Position numbers and translations under genes: made by a program
Notes under the pieces: generated by a model
Seen by the model: the letters and a program-made list of their open reading frames with translations, nothing else
Told to the model about the DNA's origin: nothing
Databases searched by the model: none
Assembly (NCBI RefSeq): GCF_018863395.1
Contig: NZ_JAHKRR010000003.1
Coordinates: 589,113 to 653,112 of the forward strand
Direction of reading: 5' to 3'
Length of the DNA stretch: 64,000 nt
From: Sinomicrobium weinanense
GTDB taxonomy: Bacteria > Bacteroidota > Bacteroidia > Flavobacteriales > Flavobacteriaceae
In this document: positions 53,112-61,147 of the stretch, piece after piece
Numbering within the stretch: position 1 is the first letter of the stretch
How the letters are laid out: the number at the start of each line of letters is the position of its first letter

Positions 53112-53193
53112 GGATAACTAAATACCTCTTGTGGCCTTCCCAAATCTGTAGCAATAAATGTTATATCGTGTTGTACGTAGACCTATTTAAAAA

Positions 53194-53227
53194 AATGAAG
53201 TACATGCCGAATGGCATGTACTTCATT
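53194..53227. terminator. Perfect 15-bp hairpin between convergent HMA and SDR genes
   Basis: Arms 53194-53208 and 53213-53227 with a GAAT loop, no mismatch. On the minus strand a T-tract follows, so it mainly ends the SDR transcript, 44 bases after its stop; it may also stop the HMA transcript. Confidence 0.8.
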
Positions 53228-53270
53228 AAATTGTTACACTTGTGTGCCTCTCCGTCAGCAAGCATTGCGT

Positions 53271-54272
53271 TCAAACACGACTAAGGTTGAATGTAATGCC
53301 GGTCATTTTTTCGCTTAATTCCCACAGACGTTTTGCATTGGCCTCCTCTAATGAATAAGGTTTTACACCTGCTGATATCTCCTGGCCTAAAGCTAATCCG
53401 GCTATATCTCCATCTTCACAATACACACCTCCGATGTTGTTTAGTAATGGGCTTGTAGCGGACCAGATGGTTGTTGCCGCACCTTGCGGAATTGTTTTCA
53501 TTGAAGCGGCAAATTCCGGCAACAGATCGCCTTTGTCATCACTTAAGCCAAGCTGATGGAATATTTCCACCGATGCTTCCCTTGCCAGTTCCGTTCCCAT
53601 AATATTACCGGGATGCAGTGCGTATGCTCTTACATTGAATGCTCTGGCACGATGGTCTAATTCAAGTGAAAACAAATTCACGGCTGTTTTGGATTGCCCG
53701 TAACCCGATAAAGTTTCGTACGTACGGTTTTCAAAATTCGGATCTTCAAAATTGAACGGTGCAAACTGGTGCCCCTGAGAAGATACATTAACTACTCTTG
53801 CCCCATTGGCTTTTTTCAGCGCATCCCATAATCTAGCCGTAAGTTGAAATGGTGCTAAATGGTTCGTTACCAATTGAGATTCTATTCCACGGCTATCTCT
53901 ACGCAACGGAACAAACATGATCCCTGCATTATTGATAAGAAGATGCAACGGTCTGCCCGAAGCCAAAAATTTTTCTGCAAACCGATCTATGGAGGTGTGG
54001 TTCATCAGGTCCATTTCTTCTATCGCCACGTTTTCAATCCCTGCCAGATTTTTCTTTGCTTTTTCAATACTTCTTGCAGGCACAATGACTGTTGCTCCTG
54101 CTGCTGCAAGTGTTTTGGTGGTTTCTAAACCAATGCCTGTGTAACCGCCAGTTACGATAGCCATTTTTCCTGTAAGGTCAATACCTTTAATTACATCGCT
54201 TGTAGTTGATGCTGCATTAAGCCCTGAACCGATGGGTTTCTGTAATGCCCCTTCATAATTATTCTGTATCAT
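53271..54272 (-). CDS. Short-chain dehydrogenase/reductase
   Basis: A 333-residue SDR. The cofactor motif 'AIVTGGYTGIGLETTKTLAA' (TGxxxGxG), 'LLINNAGIMFVP' (NNAG) and the active-site 'YGQSKTAVNLF' (YxxxK) are all present. The N-terminal 26 residues before the Rossmann start are unusual but common in this subgroup of large SDRs. The substrate is unknown. It is divergent from an HxlR regulator gene, with shared operator repeats in the 107-base gap. Confidence 0.93.
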   Translation of the reverse strand: MIQNNYEGALQKPIGSGLNAASTTSDVIKGIDLTGKMAIVTGGYTGIGLETTKTLAAAGATVIVPARSIEKAKKNLAGIENVAIEEMDLMNHTSIDRFAEKFLASGRPLHLLINNAGIMFVPLRRDSRGIESQLVTNHLAPFQLTARLWDALKKANGARVVNVSSQGHQFAPFNFEDPNFENRTYETLSGYGQSKTAVNLFSLELDHRARAFNVRAYALHPGNIMGTELAREASVEIFHQLGLSDDKGDLLPEFAASMKTIPQGAATTIWSATSPLLNNIGGVYCEDGDIAGLALGQEISAGVKPYSLEEANAKRLWELSEKMTGITFNLSRV

Positions 54273-54327
54273 CTTTTCTATTTATTTGATATTTGAACTA
54301 CAAAGCTAGTACAGACAGGTTTACTTT

Positions 54328-54376
54328 AGTAACTTTGTATCAAAAAGTAACAGTAACCTCGAAGTAACAAAGTAAC
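54328..54376. promoter_or_regulatory. Five AGTAAC repeats in the SDR/HxlR intergenic region
   Basis: AGTAAC starts at 54328, 54346, 54352, 54363 and 54371. The outermost parts form a 10-bp inverted repeat (54329-54338 GTAACTTTGT with 54367-54376 ACAAAGTAAC). The HxlR -7 element TAACTTTG is 54330-54337; the SDR -7 element TAGCTTTG is on the minus strand at plus 54301-54308. The cluster overlaps the promoter of HxlR and lies just upstream of the SDR promoter. Confidence 0.7.
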
Positions 54377-54379
54377 ATT

Positions 54380-54733
54380 ATGGAGTGCAGGGAATTTCAA
54401 ACACAAGAACACAAAAAAGAAATGAGGGCTGTCCAGGATTCCATGGACGTGCTGAATGGGAAATGGAAAATACCTGTCATCTCATCTATTTGCTATTACA
54501 ACAAAAGAAGATTTTCCGACATTTTGAATGATGTAGTCGGTATTTCTAACAAAATGTTGAGCAAGGAATTAAAAGAGCTGGAAATAAACAAACTGATTAA
54601 ACGCACCGTTTTAGACACACAACCCGTAACTGTTCAGTATGAGCTTACGGAACACGGCAAAACATTACAGACCATAATCAGCAATCTGACAGATTGGGGA
54701 ATTAAACACCGAAAGGAAATTATCGGGAAATAG
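54380..54733 (+). CDS. HxlR-family transcriptional regulator
   Basis: A 117-residue winged-helix protein with 'VQDSMDVLNGKWKIPVISSI', 'RRFSDILNDVVGISNKMLSKELKELE' (core GISNKMLSKELKELE) and 'VQYELTEHGKTL', the full HxlR signature. HxlR proteins sense redox or electrophile stress, often repressing a divergent oxidoreductase. There is one Cys near the N-terminus (Cys3) and one at Cys38, compatible with a thiol switch. It probably controls the SDR gene and itself through the AGTAAC repeats. Confidence 0.94.
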   Translation: MECREFQTQEHKKEMRAVQDSMDVLNGKWKIPVISSICYYNKRRFSDILNDVVGISNKMLSKELKELEINKLIKRTVLDTQPVTVQYELTEHGKTLQTIISNLTDWGIKHRKEIIGK

Positions 54734-54739
54734 TTTTCC

Positions 54740-54870
54740 ATGGTCATCAGATGCTACCATAATGCAGGCTTAAAGGAGATTGCAAAACTATGCCAAATCC
54801 AGGAAAAATTAACTCCATATGTCTCCCGTCATAGCTTTGCTACTCATGCACTACTCAAGCAAGTTCATTC
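54740..54870 (+). pseudogene. Tyrosine recombinase/integrase relic
   Basis: The frame at 54740 gives 'NAGLKEIAKLCQIQEKLTPY' followed by 'VSRHSFATHALLKQ', which is the H-x-x-R/H region of a Bacteroidota site-specific integrase ('...RHSFATH...'). It lacks the N-terminal domain and the final catalytic Tyr; the frame becomes meaningless after about 54870, where the GspF-like gene ends on the other strand. It marks an old mobile-element boundary next to the secretion operon. Confidence 0.75.
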
Positions 54871-54883
54871 CCAATATACACTA

Positions 54884-56077
54884 TCATCCCAACACACTGC
54901 TCAGTTTAAACATCGGAAGGTACATGGCGATAAGAATTACTCCTACTATGATACCTACGAAGAGAATAATAAAAGGTTCCATCATCGTGGAGAGCATTTT
55001 GGATTTTTGCTGTACTTCTACATTATACTGGTGGTTGAGACGTTCGAATATGAATTCGGTCTGATTGGTCTCTTCCGCCACTTTGACCAGGGCTACCATT
55101 CTATGGTCAAAAATCTTCGTCTTCTTCAGGCTTTCACTCAGACTGTGTCCCTGCAGTATCCCGGATTCCACATCTTCAAGGGCGTGTTGAAGGGGATAAA
55201 AACGGATCATTTTTTTGACCAGTTGTATGCTGTTGACCACAGGTACTTTTGAGGCGGTCAACAGTGATACGGCCTGGGTAAACTGGGCCAGGTATACATT
55301 TTTTATAAACGGCCCTATAAAAGGCATTTTCAGCAAGAAGTGATCTTTGAGTTTTTTGTACCATATCTTTTTGGCCAATGCCTTACGCCCCACCAGAAAG
55401 CCGAGAATAAGTACTACCAATATCCATCCTTTACCCTGGCTAAAACCGGAAAGAGTAATAATGAACTTTGTAATTCCGGGAAGTTCCACATTGTTCTGGG
55501 TAAAGATATCCTGGAACATAGGCACAACATATCTCAGCATAAATGCCACTACCAATATGGCCGTAACAAGGATAATAACAGGATAGATCAGGGCGCTGAT
55601 CAGGTTTCTCCGCTGTTCGTTCTTCCGGGCGAAAAAACTGCCCAGTTCTTCCGTTACTTTCTCGAGAGTCCCTGTTTCTTCCCCGATCTTCAGGGAATGG
55701 TATTCGTATTCGGTAAACTCCTTCTTATCCTGAATTGCATCTGAAAAATTTTTCCCTGAAACGATCTCCCCGATCAGGCCTTCCAGAAATTGCTGCTGGC
55801 TTTTCTTTTTCTGGTTTTCTTCGATCAGGCTAAGAGCTTCCTTCAGGGTAATCCCTGCTTTTAACAAAACACTTATTTCCGTATAAAAATCTTCTTTCTT
55901 CCTGTTGGAAAACGTTTTCCCGAAAACAGTGATCTCTTTTTGCAGGAACTCCGATATGCCACCGGGGCCTTTTTCAAGGGATCCCTTACCGGTATTCCAT
56001 GACATCACCATGTCATGAGATTTTCCCTCCCGGGATGGTATCTTTTCTGTTGACCTATTATCCAGTTTAAACGCCAT
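54884..56077 (-). CDS. GspF/PilC-like inner-membrane platform protein of a type II secretion/type IV pilus system
   Basis: A 397-residue protein with two T2SSF domains: 'DFYTEISVLLKAGITLKEALSLIEE' (core LLKAGITLKEALSLI) near residue 60-85 and 'FTQAVSLLTASKVPVVNSIQLVK' (core LLTASKVPVVNSIQLV) near 270-292. Three membrane segments are clear, including one at about 165-187 and one near the C-terminus. GspF is the membrane platform on which the ATPase GspE acts. The stop at 54884 is about 15 bases from the integrase relic, and no GspE gene follows, which is abnormal. Confidence 0.92.
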   Translation of the reverse strand: MAFKLDNRSTEKIPSREGKSHDMVMSWNTGKGSLEKGPGGISEFLQKEITVFGKTFSNRKKEDFYTEISVLLKAGITLKEALSLIEENQKKKSQQQFLEGLIGEIVSGKNFSDAIQDKKEFTEYEYHSLKIGEETGTLEKVTEELGSFFARKNEQRRNLISALIYPVIILVTAILVVAFMLRYVVPMFQDIFTQNNVELPGITKFIITLSGFSQGKGWILVVLILGFLVGRKALAKKIWYKKLKDHFLLKMPFIGPFIKNVYLAQFTQAVSLLTASKVPVVNSIQLVKKMIRFYPLQHALEDVESGILQGHSLSESLKKTKIFDHRMVALVKVAEETNQTEFIFERLNHQYNVEVQQKSKMLSTMMEPFIILFVGIIVGVILIAMYLPMFKLSSVLG

Positions 56078-56092
56078 TACCTAGTTTTTGCT

Positions 56093-56560
56093 TCAGTTCA
56101 TATACCGGGCAGCATCATTTTCTTTAAAGATAAACAGTTTTCTGTTCCCTACGGTATCCAGGGAAGTTTCCAGCTGTATGGCATCTATAATCCCTCCTGT
56201 AACTTCTTTGCCATCCAGGTAGAATGTCTTTACGGGAAACCGGATATTAAAAGTATCGGGATATTTGATGACCTTGTCTTCCCGAAGTTGATAATACACG
56301 GAATCCAATGCTGTTTTAAACCGTATTTCATCTGTCGAAGGATCAAAAGAAATCATTTGATACCGGTTAAAATCCAGCCACAATGCCTGCTCCAGCAATT
56401 CCAGTTTTGTTTCCTCTGTTAAATTTCTTTCCATACCTTTCATCTGCCGTTGTACCAGGCCCAAAACAGCATAAGCCATAGCCACCACCACAGCAGTTAT
56501 GGCAATGACCACGATCATTTCGCTTAGTGTAAAGGCTGGTATTTTACCGTGTTTTGTCAT
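56093..56560 (-). CDS. Prepilin-like protein (GspJ-type pseudopilin)
   Basis: A 155-residue protein starting with a class III signal ('KIPAFTLSEMIVVIAITAVVV': Glu at +5 of the mature part), then a membrane helix and a globular part. Alanine occupies the position before the mature Phe, where glycine is usual. It follows the platform of the operon order as one of two pseudopilins and overlaps its upstream neighbour by 17 bases. It has the size and 'VLGLVQRQMKGMERNLTEE' stalk of a minor pseudopilin. Confidence 0.85.
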   Translation of the reverse strand: MTKHGKIPAFTLSEMIVVIAITAVVVAMAYAVLGLVQRQMKGMERNLTEETKLELLEQALWLDFNRYQMISFDPSTDEIRFKTALDSVYYQLREDKVIKYPDTFNIRFPVKTFYLDGKEVTGGIIDAIQLETSLDTVGNRKLFIFKENDAARYMN

Positions 56561-56936
56561 CCTCTTTACAAATCACTTTCCGGTCTATGTTTTGATCACT
56601 GTTCTCGCGTTTTGCTTTTAGAATAACATCCTTATACCCGTTGCCTGTTGCCGGCACTTCCCGGTACGGACCCTGTCCTTCTGCGGCAACAGAAATATTC
56701 CATGTTCCAAAGGTTTCGGAATGCGGAAGTTTTAACAGGTTATTTTTCACCCTGTATTCCAGTTCATCAAGCCGGGTTTCGATCTCCCGGGTATTTCCTT
56801 TTACGGTACCGGCGAAAAGATTATTCAATATAAGACTGGTTACCATAAAGATCACTACAATAAGTACTGTGGCCACAAGGGTCTCCATCAACGTTGAGGC
56901 TTTTACCCGTTTGTGTATCGTTTTTAATAAAGCCAT
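56544..56936 (-). CDS. Prepilin-like protein (GspI-type minor pseudopilin)
   Basis: A 130-residue protein. The N-terminal part 'KASTLMETLVATVLIVVIFM' is a degenerate type IV pilin-like helix with Glu at +5; alanine again stands before the processed Ser. The rest is a small globular domain without recognisable motifs. It overlaps the beta-helix gene by 13 bases and the next pseudopilin by 17 bases, so the three are translated together. Confidence 0.8.
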   Translation of the reverse strand: MALLKTIHKRVKASTLMETLVATVLIVVIFMVTSLILNNLFAGTVKGNTREIETRLDELEYRVKNNLLKLPHSETFGTWNISVAAEGQGPYREVPATGNGYKDVILKAKRENSDQNIDRKVICKEDDKTR

Positions 56937-58231
56937 AATGCTACGCCCTTCTTTTTGGTGTCGAGTAATAGCCCTGCATATTCTCCGGGGAGCTCTTCTT
57001 CTACGATCCTGGCATTATATAAATGGTTCTGGTAAATGGAACCGGCCTGGTTGGTTATAAAATTTCCCGTAAATACCGATCCTACCACACTGCCTTTCAG
57101 TTCGGTATTCTGGTTACAATAGATCTCACCATACAATTCCGATCCTTCCTCTACAATAACCTGGGGGACATAATTATTTTCTTTCTCCCTGCCAAGGTAC
57201 AACACAAAACCCCGGACCTCGGTGCTTTTTCCTATGTGTATATGGTTTTCATTTTTGGCACCTAATGTCCCGGAAGTCATATTGTCATTTTCCGAAGCCA
57301 AATCGTATTCTCCTTCCTGTACCACCAGGGCCGAAGGATAACCGAGCCTGCACCCGTTTCCTATGGTGATCTTTTCGGTGGCTATCCCCTGGAAATGCCC
57401 CTCTGTCCTGTCTTCAACCTCAATTTCAGGGGAAACAAGTACCACATCCTTCAGTGCTGCGGTGTTATCTACAATAATCCTGGTTCCGCTGTATATTATT
57501 ATATTTCCTGTAAGTGTTACGCCCTGTAACCGTATTTCTTCCGGGCTATAGACATACCGGGTATGTTCTTTAAATGAATTTTCGTAGGTTTTCCCTCCTT
57601 CCGGAAAGAAAACCCGGTCCTCTTCTATTTCAAAAGCTCCTTTGATTATAGTCGTTATATGTTCAGTTAACGAAGCATAAAGCTGAGGCAATCGGGGCTG
57701 ACTCCTCTGAGTTTTACCATAGATAAGAGAAGTGCCATAATAGGAATTTCCCGAGATATTCCCCGGTTTTATACCGGGTTCCGGTAAAAAGGCAGTACCC
57801 TGTATTCTTGTATTTCCCACAACCACCAGGGGGCGGTTATTATCCTTTAAATAAAGTGCAGGTCTTTCAGCAGTCGAAAAATATCCTCCTATGAGGGCCA
57901 GACGGGTAAATTTCCTGGTCTTTATCCGGGAAACTGCAGTGATCTTTTCCATCACGCCCCAATAGCTTTTATGGATATTCAGGGTTTTAAAGTCTTGCTC
58001 AAAAAGATTAACAGCCATAGTATCCCCGTGAGGAAGGGTGTTCTGCAATGCATAGTTGATACCGAAACTGGCATTTTTAATCGTCTCCACAGTAAAACCG
58101 GCCTGTTTACTGAAAAGCGACCGGATATGGATAAGGGAGACAAACGAAGCCAGCAAAATTGCGATGACCACCCCCATAAAAACAACAAACTGTAACGCAC
58201 CGGATGGCATTTTTTTATACCACAAATCCAT
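56924..58231 (-). CDS. Membrane-anchored beta-helix protein in the pseudopilin operon
   Basis: I start it at 58231 (MDLWYKKMPSGALQF); possible starts upstream are 58300 (ATG) and 58318 (TTG), which would add 23-29 residues ahead of the membrane helix. It has one N-terminal membrane segment (about 10-32), then a region that includes 'NTRIQGTAFLPEPGI' and, from about residue 210, repeated short beta-strand motifs ('IRLQGVTLTGNIIIYSGTRI', 'HIGKSTEVRGFVLYLG', 'VIVEEGSELYGEIYCNQ') of a right-handed beta-helix similar to bactofilins or polymer-forming proteins. No homolog of the usual GspK is recognised. Function unknown; a scaffold role in the assembly is inferred from operon position. Confidence 0.7.
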   Translation of the reverse strand: MDLWYKKMPSGALQFVVFMGVVIAILLASFVSLIHIRSLFSKQAGFTVETIKNASFGINYALQNTLPHGDTMAVNLFEQDFKTLNIHKSYWGVMEKITAVSRIKTRKFTRLALIGGYFSTAERPALYLKDNNRPLVVVGNTRIQGTAFLPEPGIKPGNISGNSYYGTSLIYGKTQRSQPRLPQLYASLTEHITTIIKGAFEIEEDRVFFPEGGKTYENSFKEHTRYVYSPEEIRLQGVTLTGNIIIYSGTRIIVDNTAALKDVVLVSPEIEVEDRTEGHFQGIATEKITIGNGCRLGYPSALVVQEGEYDLASENDNMTSGTLGAKNENHIHIGKSTEVRGFVLYLGREKENNYVPQVIVEEGSELYGEIYCNQNTELKGSVVGSVFTGNFITNQAGSIYQNHLYNARIVEEELPGEYAGLLLDTKKKGVALWLY

Positions 58232-58333
58232 ATTTCTTTTATGCTTTCTGTTTCCGTTCACTTTTATATGGATAATATTGTTCGAGCCGGGGAAATCCAT
58301 ATACCACACGGGCCGCAACTACACCTTACATCT

Positions 58334-58801
58334 CTAATTGATCGGTATGGTCTTGCGTTTACCGTTATACACAATGGTGATCTCCTGTTCATTTCCGCGG
58401 ACCAGCTTCACCCCTTTTATTTCGTCGTTAACATGCATGAGCTGTTGTATGCCGTCTATCTGCACAAAAAAAATTCTTTCCCGGGACCTGTCGTCTTTGA
58501 CCATTCCTGCATAATAGACCGGCACTTCCATTTGGGGGGGAGTCTTTGGCTGTAAGAGGGGCTTGGAAGCTGTTTTCTTTTTCGGCTTTGTGATTGTTCC
58601 GAGAAAAGGATCCCGTTCGTGGACGGATACCATAAATGTTTCCTGTTTTTTGAGTTCCCGGGGTTGAAAAGAAATACTTTTGTCCGCAACGGAAGATAAT
58701 TCCTGTTTAGGATTCAGGGTTCTTATGATACGGTACCCGATAAGTCCCCATATCCCAAGTACTGCGGCCAGCAATATATATGTATTGCGTTTTTTGTTCA
58801 T
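58334..58801 (-). CDS. PilP/GspC-like bitopic protein
   Basis: A 155-residue protein with one N-terminal membrane helix (about 8-27), a Pro/Lys-rich linker with 'ERDPFLGTITKPKKKTASKP', and a C-terminal small beta domain 'HVNDEIKGVKLVRGNEQEIT' and 'IVYNGKRKTIPIN'. The DPF motif and the homology-region-like beta domain are as in PilP and GspC, which link the inner membrane platform to the secretin. It is 4 bases from the fibronectin-like gene and about 103 bases from the beta-helix gene start. Confidence 0.7.
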   Translation of the reverse strand: MNKKRNTYILLAAVLGIWGLIGYRIIRTLNPKQELSSVADKSISFQPRELKKQETFMVSVHERDPFLGTITKPKKKTASKPLLQPKTPPQMEVPVYYAGMVKDDRSRERIFFVQIDGIQQLMHVNDEIKGVKLVRGNEQEITIVYNGKRKTIPIN

Positions 58802-58804
58802 TCC

Positions 58805-59788
58805 CTAATTTATGGTAAAGCTAAAGGCTGAAGAAAGTTCTCCTTCATTTCCGGCCCGGTCAAAACTTTTGACATTCCAGTAATACGTACCTTCTTCAAG
58901 CGTGGCAGTAAAGGTTTTGTTATTGACCTCTTCTTCCGTGACAAGGGTTTCCAGGCTTTCGTCACTGTAAACAGATATTTTATCGTATTCTGCACTTCCG
59001 CTTATGTTTTCCCGGCTCCAGGTAAAGGTAATTTCCGTTTCGGAAGTGGTACTTTCATCGACAGGAGCTGTCAACTCCGGGGTGTTAGGAACAGTGAGGT
59101 CTATGAGCAGTTCCCGGGAAGTGTACAGGGTGCTTTCCGCATCCTTTTCCGCTCTTACCTGCCAGGTAAAGCCGCCTTCCTCAAAGGTGATATCCAGGGA
59201 GGGTTCTGTGACCTCTTCCTCCTGTACCACGCTCTCGCCTGCATCCAGTATTTGTACACGATAGCCCGTAGCTTCTTCTATAACTCCCCAGGAAAGGGCT
59301 ATCTCTGCCTCATTGGTCACCAGGTTATTTTCCGGAGAATTCAGTACAACGGTATTATCCGAAAAAGCGTCCCCTTCTGTTAAGATAAAAGCATTGGTGG
59401 AAAACGGGGTCTCATAACCGCTGTTCACCGCTTTTACCCGCCACTCATAAGCACGGGGCAACATTTCTTTGCTGTAAGATGTTGCCAGGACGTTATCGGA
59501 AGTATCCCTTTCGATCGTATGGTCAATGACCACCTGTGATGCATTGGGAAAATCGGGGGTGGCCACCTGTAATATGTAAGATTCCGCATCCTCCACGGGC
59601 TGCCAGGTAAAGGTAACGGCATTGCCTTTTACCGTAGCCTCGTCCGTAGGGGCAATGAGCACGACTTCTTTATCGGATATATCGGGGACTTCGGCAATAT
59701 CGTCACAGCCGGTAAAGGCGATCCCCAGCAATACGGCCTGCATACCTGTTGTTATATATTTTCTTATATGTTGGTCTGTTCTTGTCAT
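58805..59788 (-). CDS. Lipoprotein with three fibronectin-type beta-sandwich domains
   Basis: A 327-residue protein with a lipobox (FTGC, Cys about 28) after a signal peptide. Three domains of about 90 residues follow, each opening with a 'P..EATV/TNEAEI/TSETEITFTW' strand and containing 'ESYILQVATPDF', 'TGYRVQILDAG' and 'DKISVYSDESL'-type strands, typical of FnIII-like folds without a catalytic site. Surface attachment or binding is inferred. It overlaps no neighbour but is only 3 bases from the PilP-like gene, so it is in the same operon. Confidence 0.8.
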   Translation of the reverse strand: MTRTDQHIRKYITTGMQAVLLGIAFTGCDDIAEVPDISDKEVVLIAPTDEATVKGNAVTFTWQPVEDAESYILQVATPDFPNASQVVIDHTIERDTSDNVLATSYSKEMLPRAYEWRVKAVNSGYETPFSTNAFILTEGDAFSDNTVVLNSPENNLVTNEAEIALSWGVIEEATGYRVQILDAGESVVQEEEVTEPSLDITFEEGGFTWQVRAEKDAESTLYTSRELLIDLTVPNTPELTAPVDESTTSETEITFTWSRENISGSAEYDKISVYSDESLETLVTEEEVNNKTFTATLEEGTYYWNVKSFDRAGNEGELSSAFSFTIN

Positions 59789-59790
59789 AA

Positions 59791-60513
59791 CTACAGCTTA
59801 AAATAGTTGACTTTCTTTTTTACTTTGGAGGCTCTTTTACGGGTATCTTCCGGGCAGGGGTGGTTTTCCTCTATGATGTTCCTGATCACGACCCGGTGTC
59901 TTTTGTTTTCTCCCCAGCAAAAGAAAGACAGGCCATAGGCAAACACCTCCATGTCTTCCATACGTATTCTGGAGGTTGTCCTATCCCTGTTATTAATTTC
60001 CAGAGCATATTTTTTAAGGTCCTTGTCGTACACCAGGAAAACACTTTCCGCCATGGTTACGGATTGCAACTGCATGCCCTGCAACACAGCAGCAACGGAA
60101 GTGACCATATAGGCATCAGTCTGGGATTTCAGGTAATCCACCAGGTTTTTGTCTTTATTGAGCTCCTCCACATGGGTTACATTGTCTATCAACTGCAGGG
60201 ATATGTATTCCGGTTTGTCAGGCAGGGAATCGATATATTGCAATTGCATCCGGTTTTCGGGGGAAGCCTTCAGGTAAGCATTGAACTTCTTTTTGTTAAA
60301 AGTGTTTTTTATGGCTTTGACCCGAATTTTGTGCTGCAGTTCCGGAACAGTGGTGGTAGAAAAACGGTCATTCGGATAGTAATCTTCATGCAGGCCTATT
60401 ACCCCAAGCTCTAAGGGCTCTGTGGTTGTCCTTTGAAACTGGTTGTTAACGGAAACGCTTTTACAGCCTGTTAATAATACAATAAGGAAAAGAGAGTAGA
60501 ATATTCTATGCAT
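59791..60513 (-). CDS. Lipoprotein of unknown function, first gene of the secretion-like operon
   Basis: The start is at 60513 (MHRIFYSLF), which gives a signal peptide and lipobox (LLTGC); the upstream in-frame ATG at 60585 adds 24 residues before it. The protein has about 240 residues and no recognised domain. It contains 'PLELGVIGLHEDYYPNDRFS', 'QSVTMAESVFLVYDKDLKKY' and a basic tail. It lies 2 bases from the fibronectin-like lipoprotein gene, which it probably accompanies in the cell envelope. Confidence 0.65.
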   Translation of the reverse strand: MHRIFYSLFLIVLLTGCKSVSVNNQFQRTTTEPLELGVIGLHEDYYPNDRFSTTTVPELQHKIRVKAIKNTFNKKKFNAYLKASPENRMQLQYIDSLPDKPEYISLQLIDNVTHVEELNKDKNLVDYLKSQTDAYMVTSVAAVLQGMQLQSVTMAESVFLVYDKDLKKYALEINNRDRTTSRIRMEDMEVFAYGLSFFCWGENKRHRVVIRNIIEENHPCPEDTRKRASKVKKKVNYFKL

Positions 60514-60766
60514 ACACCTGTATTTTGTTGAACCTAAAACCTGTGAAGTAAAAATAGGGAATTTCAGTGAGCTTTCCATGGTCAAAAGGCCTATAAAACC
60601 TTCTTTATATTGGTTCCCAAAAACAACGTAAATATAATCATTTTGTTGGTTCCAAAATTAGTCAGGAGAGAGCTAACGGGTGTTACAAACGCTCAGAAAA
60701 CAGGCACTCGTTATCGCTTTGCTCAAACGAGCGCCAGCGGGGATACTCAGTGAAAATGGAATTTGT
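60514..60766. other. Intergenic region upstream of the secretion-like operon
   Basis: No gene is supported. It holds a short GC-rich patch (about 60695-60755) with CGTTATCGCTTTGCTCAAAC in an otherwise AT-rich area. A TATATT element near 60615 could belong to the operon promoter. Confidence 0.4.
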
Positions 60767-61147
60767 TTAGCCAATAACTTTAGGAAAATAGTTATACTTT
60801 GCCCTCCTATAAATAGATTGGCTAACTTCAACCCATACTTTCTTCTCTTCTTTATTTTCAGTCTTACATATTACTAACCAATAAAAATTTCTTTCTCCAG
60901 CACCAAAAAAGCCTGGCAGAACAAATTTAACTCCATTCCTGAAAGGATTATCCTTTTTTTCAGATTTATGCGGCTCCTTCATTGAAATAATCTCATAACC
61001 ATTTTCAATAAAAGATTGTTTTATATGTATCCGAAACTTTTCCTTTTGTTTCTCCTTTTTTAAATACCAGTTAATTTCTATAAAAGAGTAATAAAGAAGT
61101 ACCGACCCTAACACAAGTAAAAAGATCACTGTTACTATTGTTTTCAT
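60767..61147 (-). CDS. Hypothetical membrane-anchored protein
   Basis: A 126-residue protein with one N-terminal membrane helix (about 5-25), then a highly charged lysine/glutamate segment and a beta-rich tail ('NFYWLVICKTENKEEKKVWV'). No family was recognised. Its ATG overlaps the stop of the preceding gene (TAATG), so the two are translated together. Gene content and AT-rich composition match the RHS-linked accessory region. It could be an immunity or accessory protein; this is inference. Confidence 0.6.
   Translation of the reverse strand: MKTIVTVIFLLVLGSVLLYYSFIEINWYLKKEKQKEKFRIHIKQSFIENGYEIISMKEPHKSEKKDNPFRNGVKFVLPGFFGAGERNFYWLVICKTENKEEKKVWVEVSQSIYRRAKYNYFPKVIG

Noticed and set aside
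55340..55744. Long open frames on the plus strand inside the GspF gene
   Set aside because: They are shadows of the GspF frame, whose domain motifs are clear; no family signal in the plus-strand translation.
60680..60877. Open frame of 65 codons upstream of the secretion operon
   Set aside because: No recognisable protein pattern and it overlaps the end of the 60767-61147 gene; judged noncoding.
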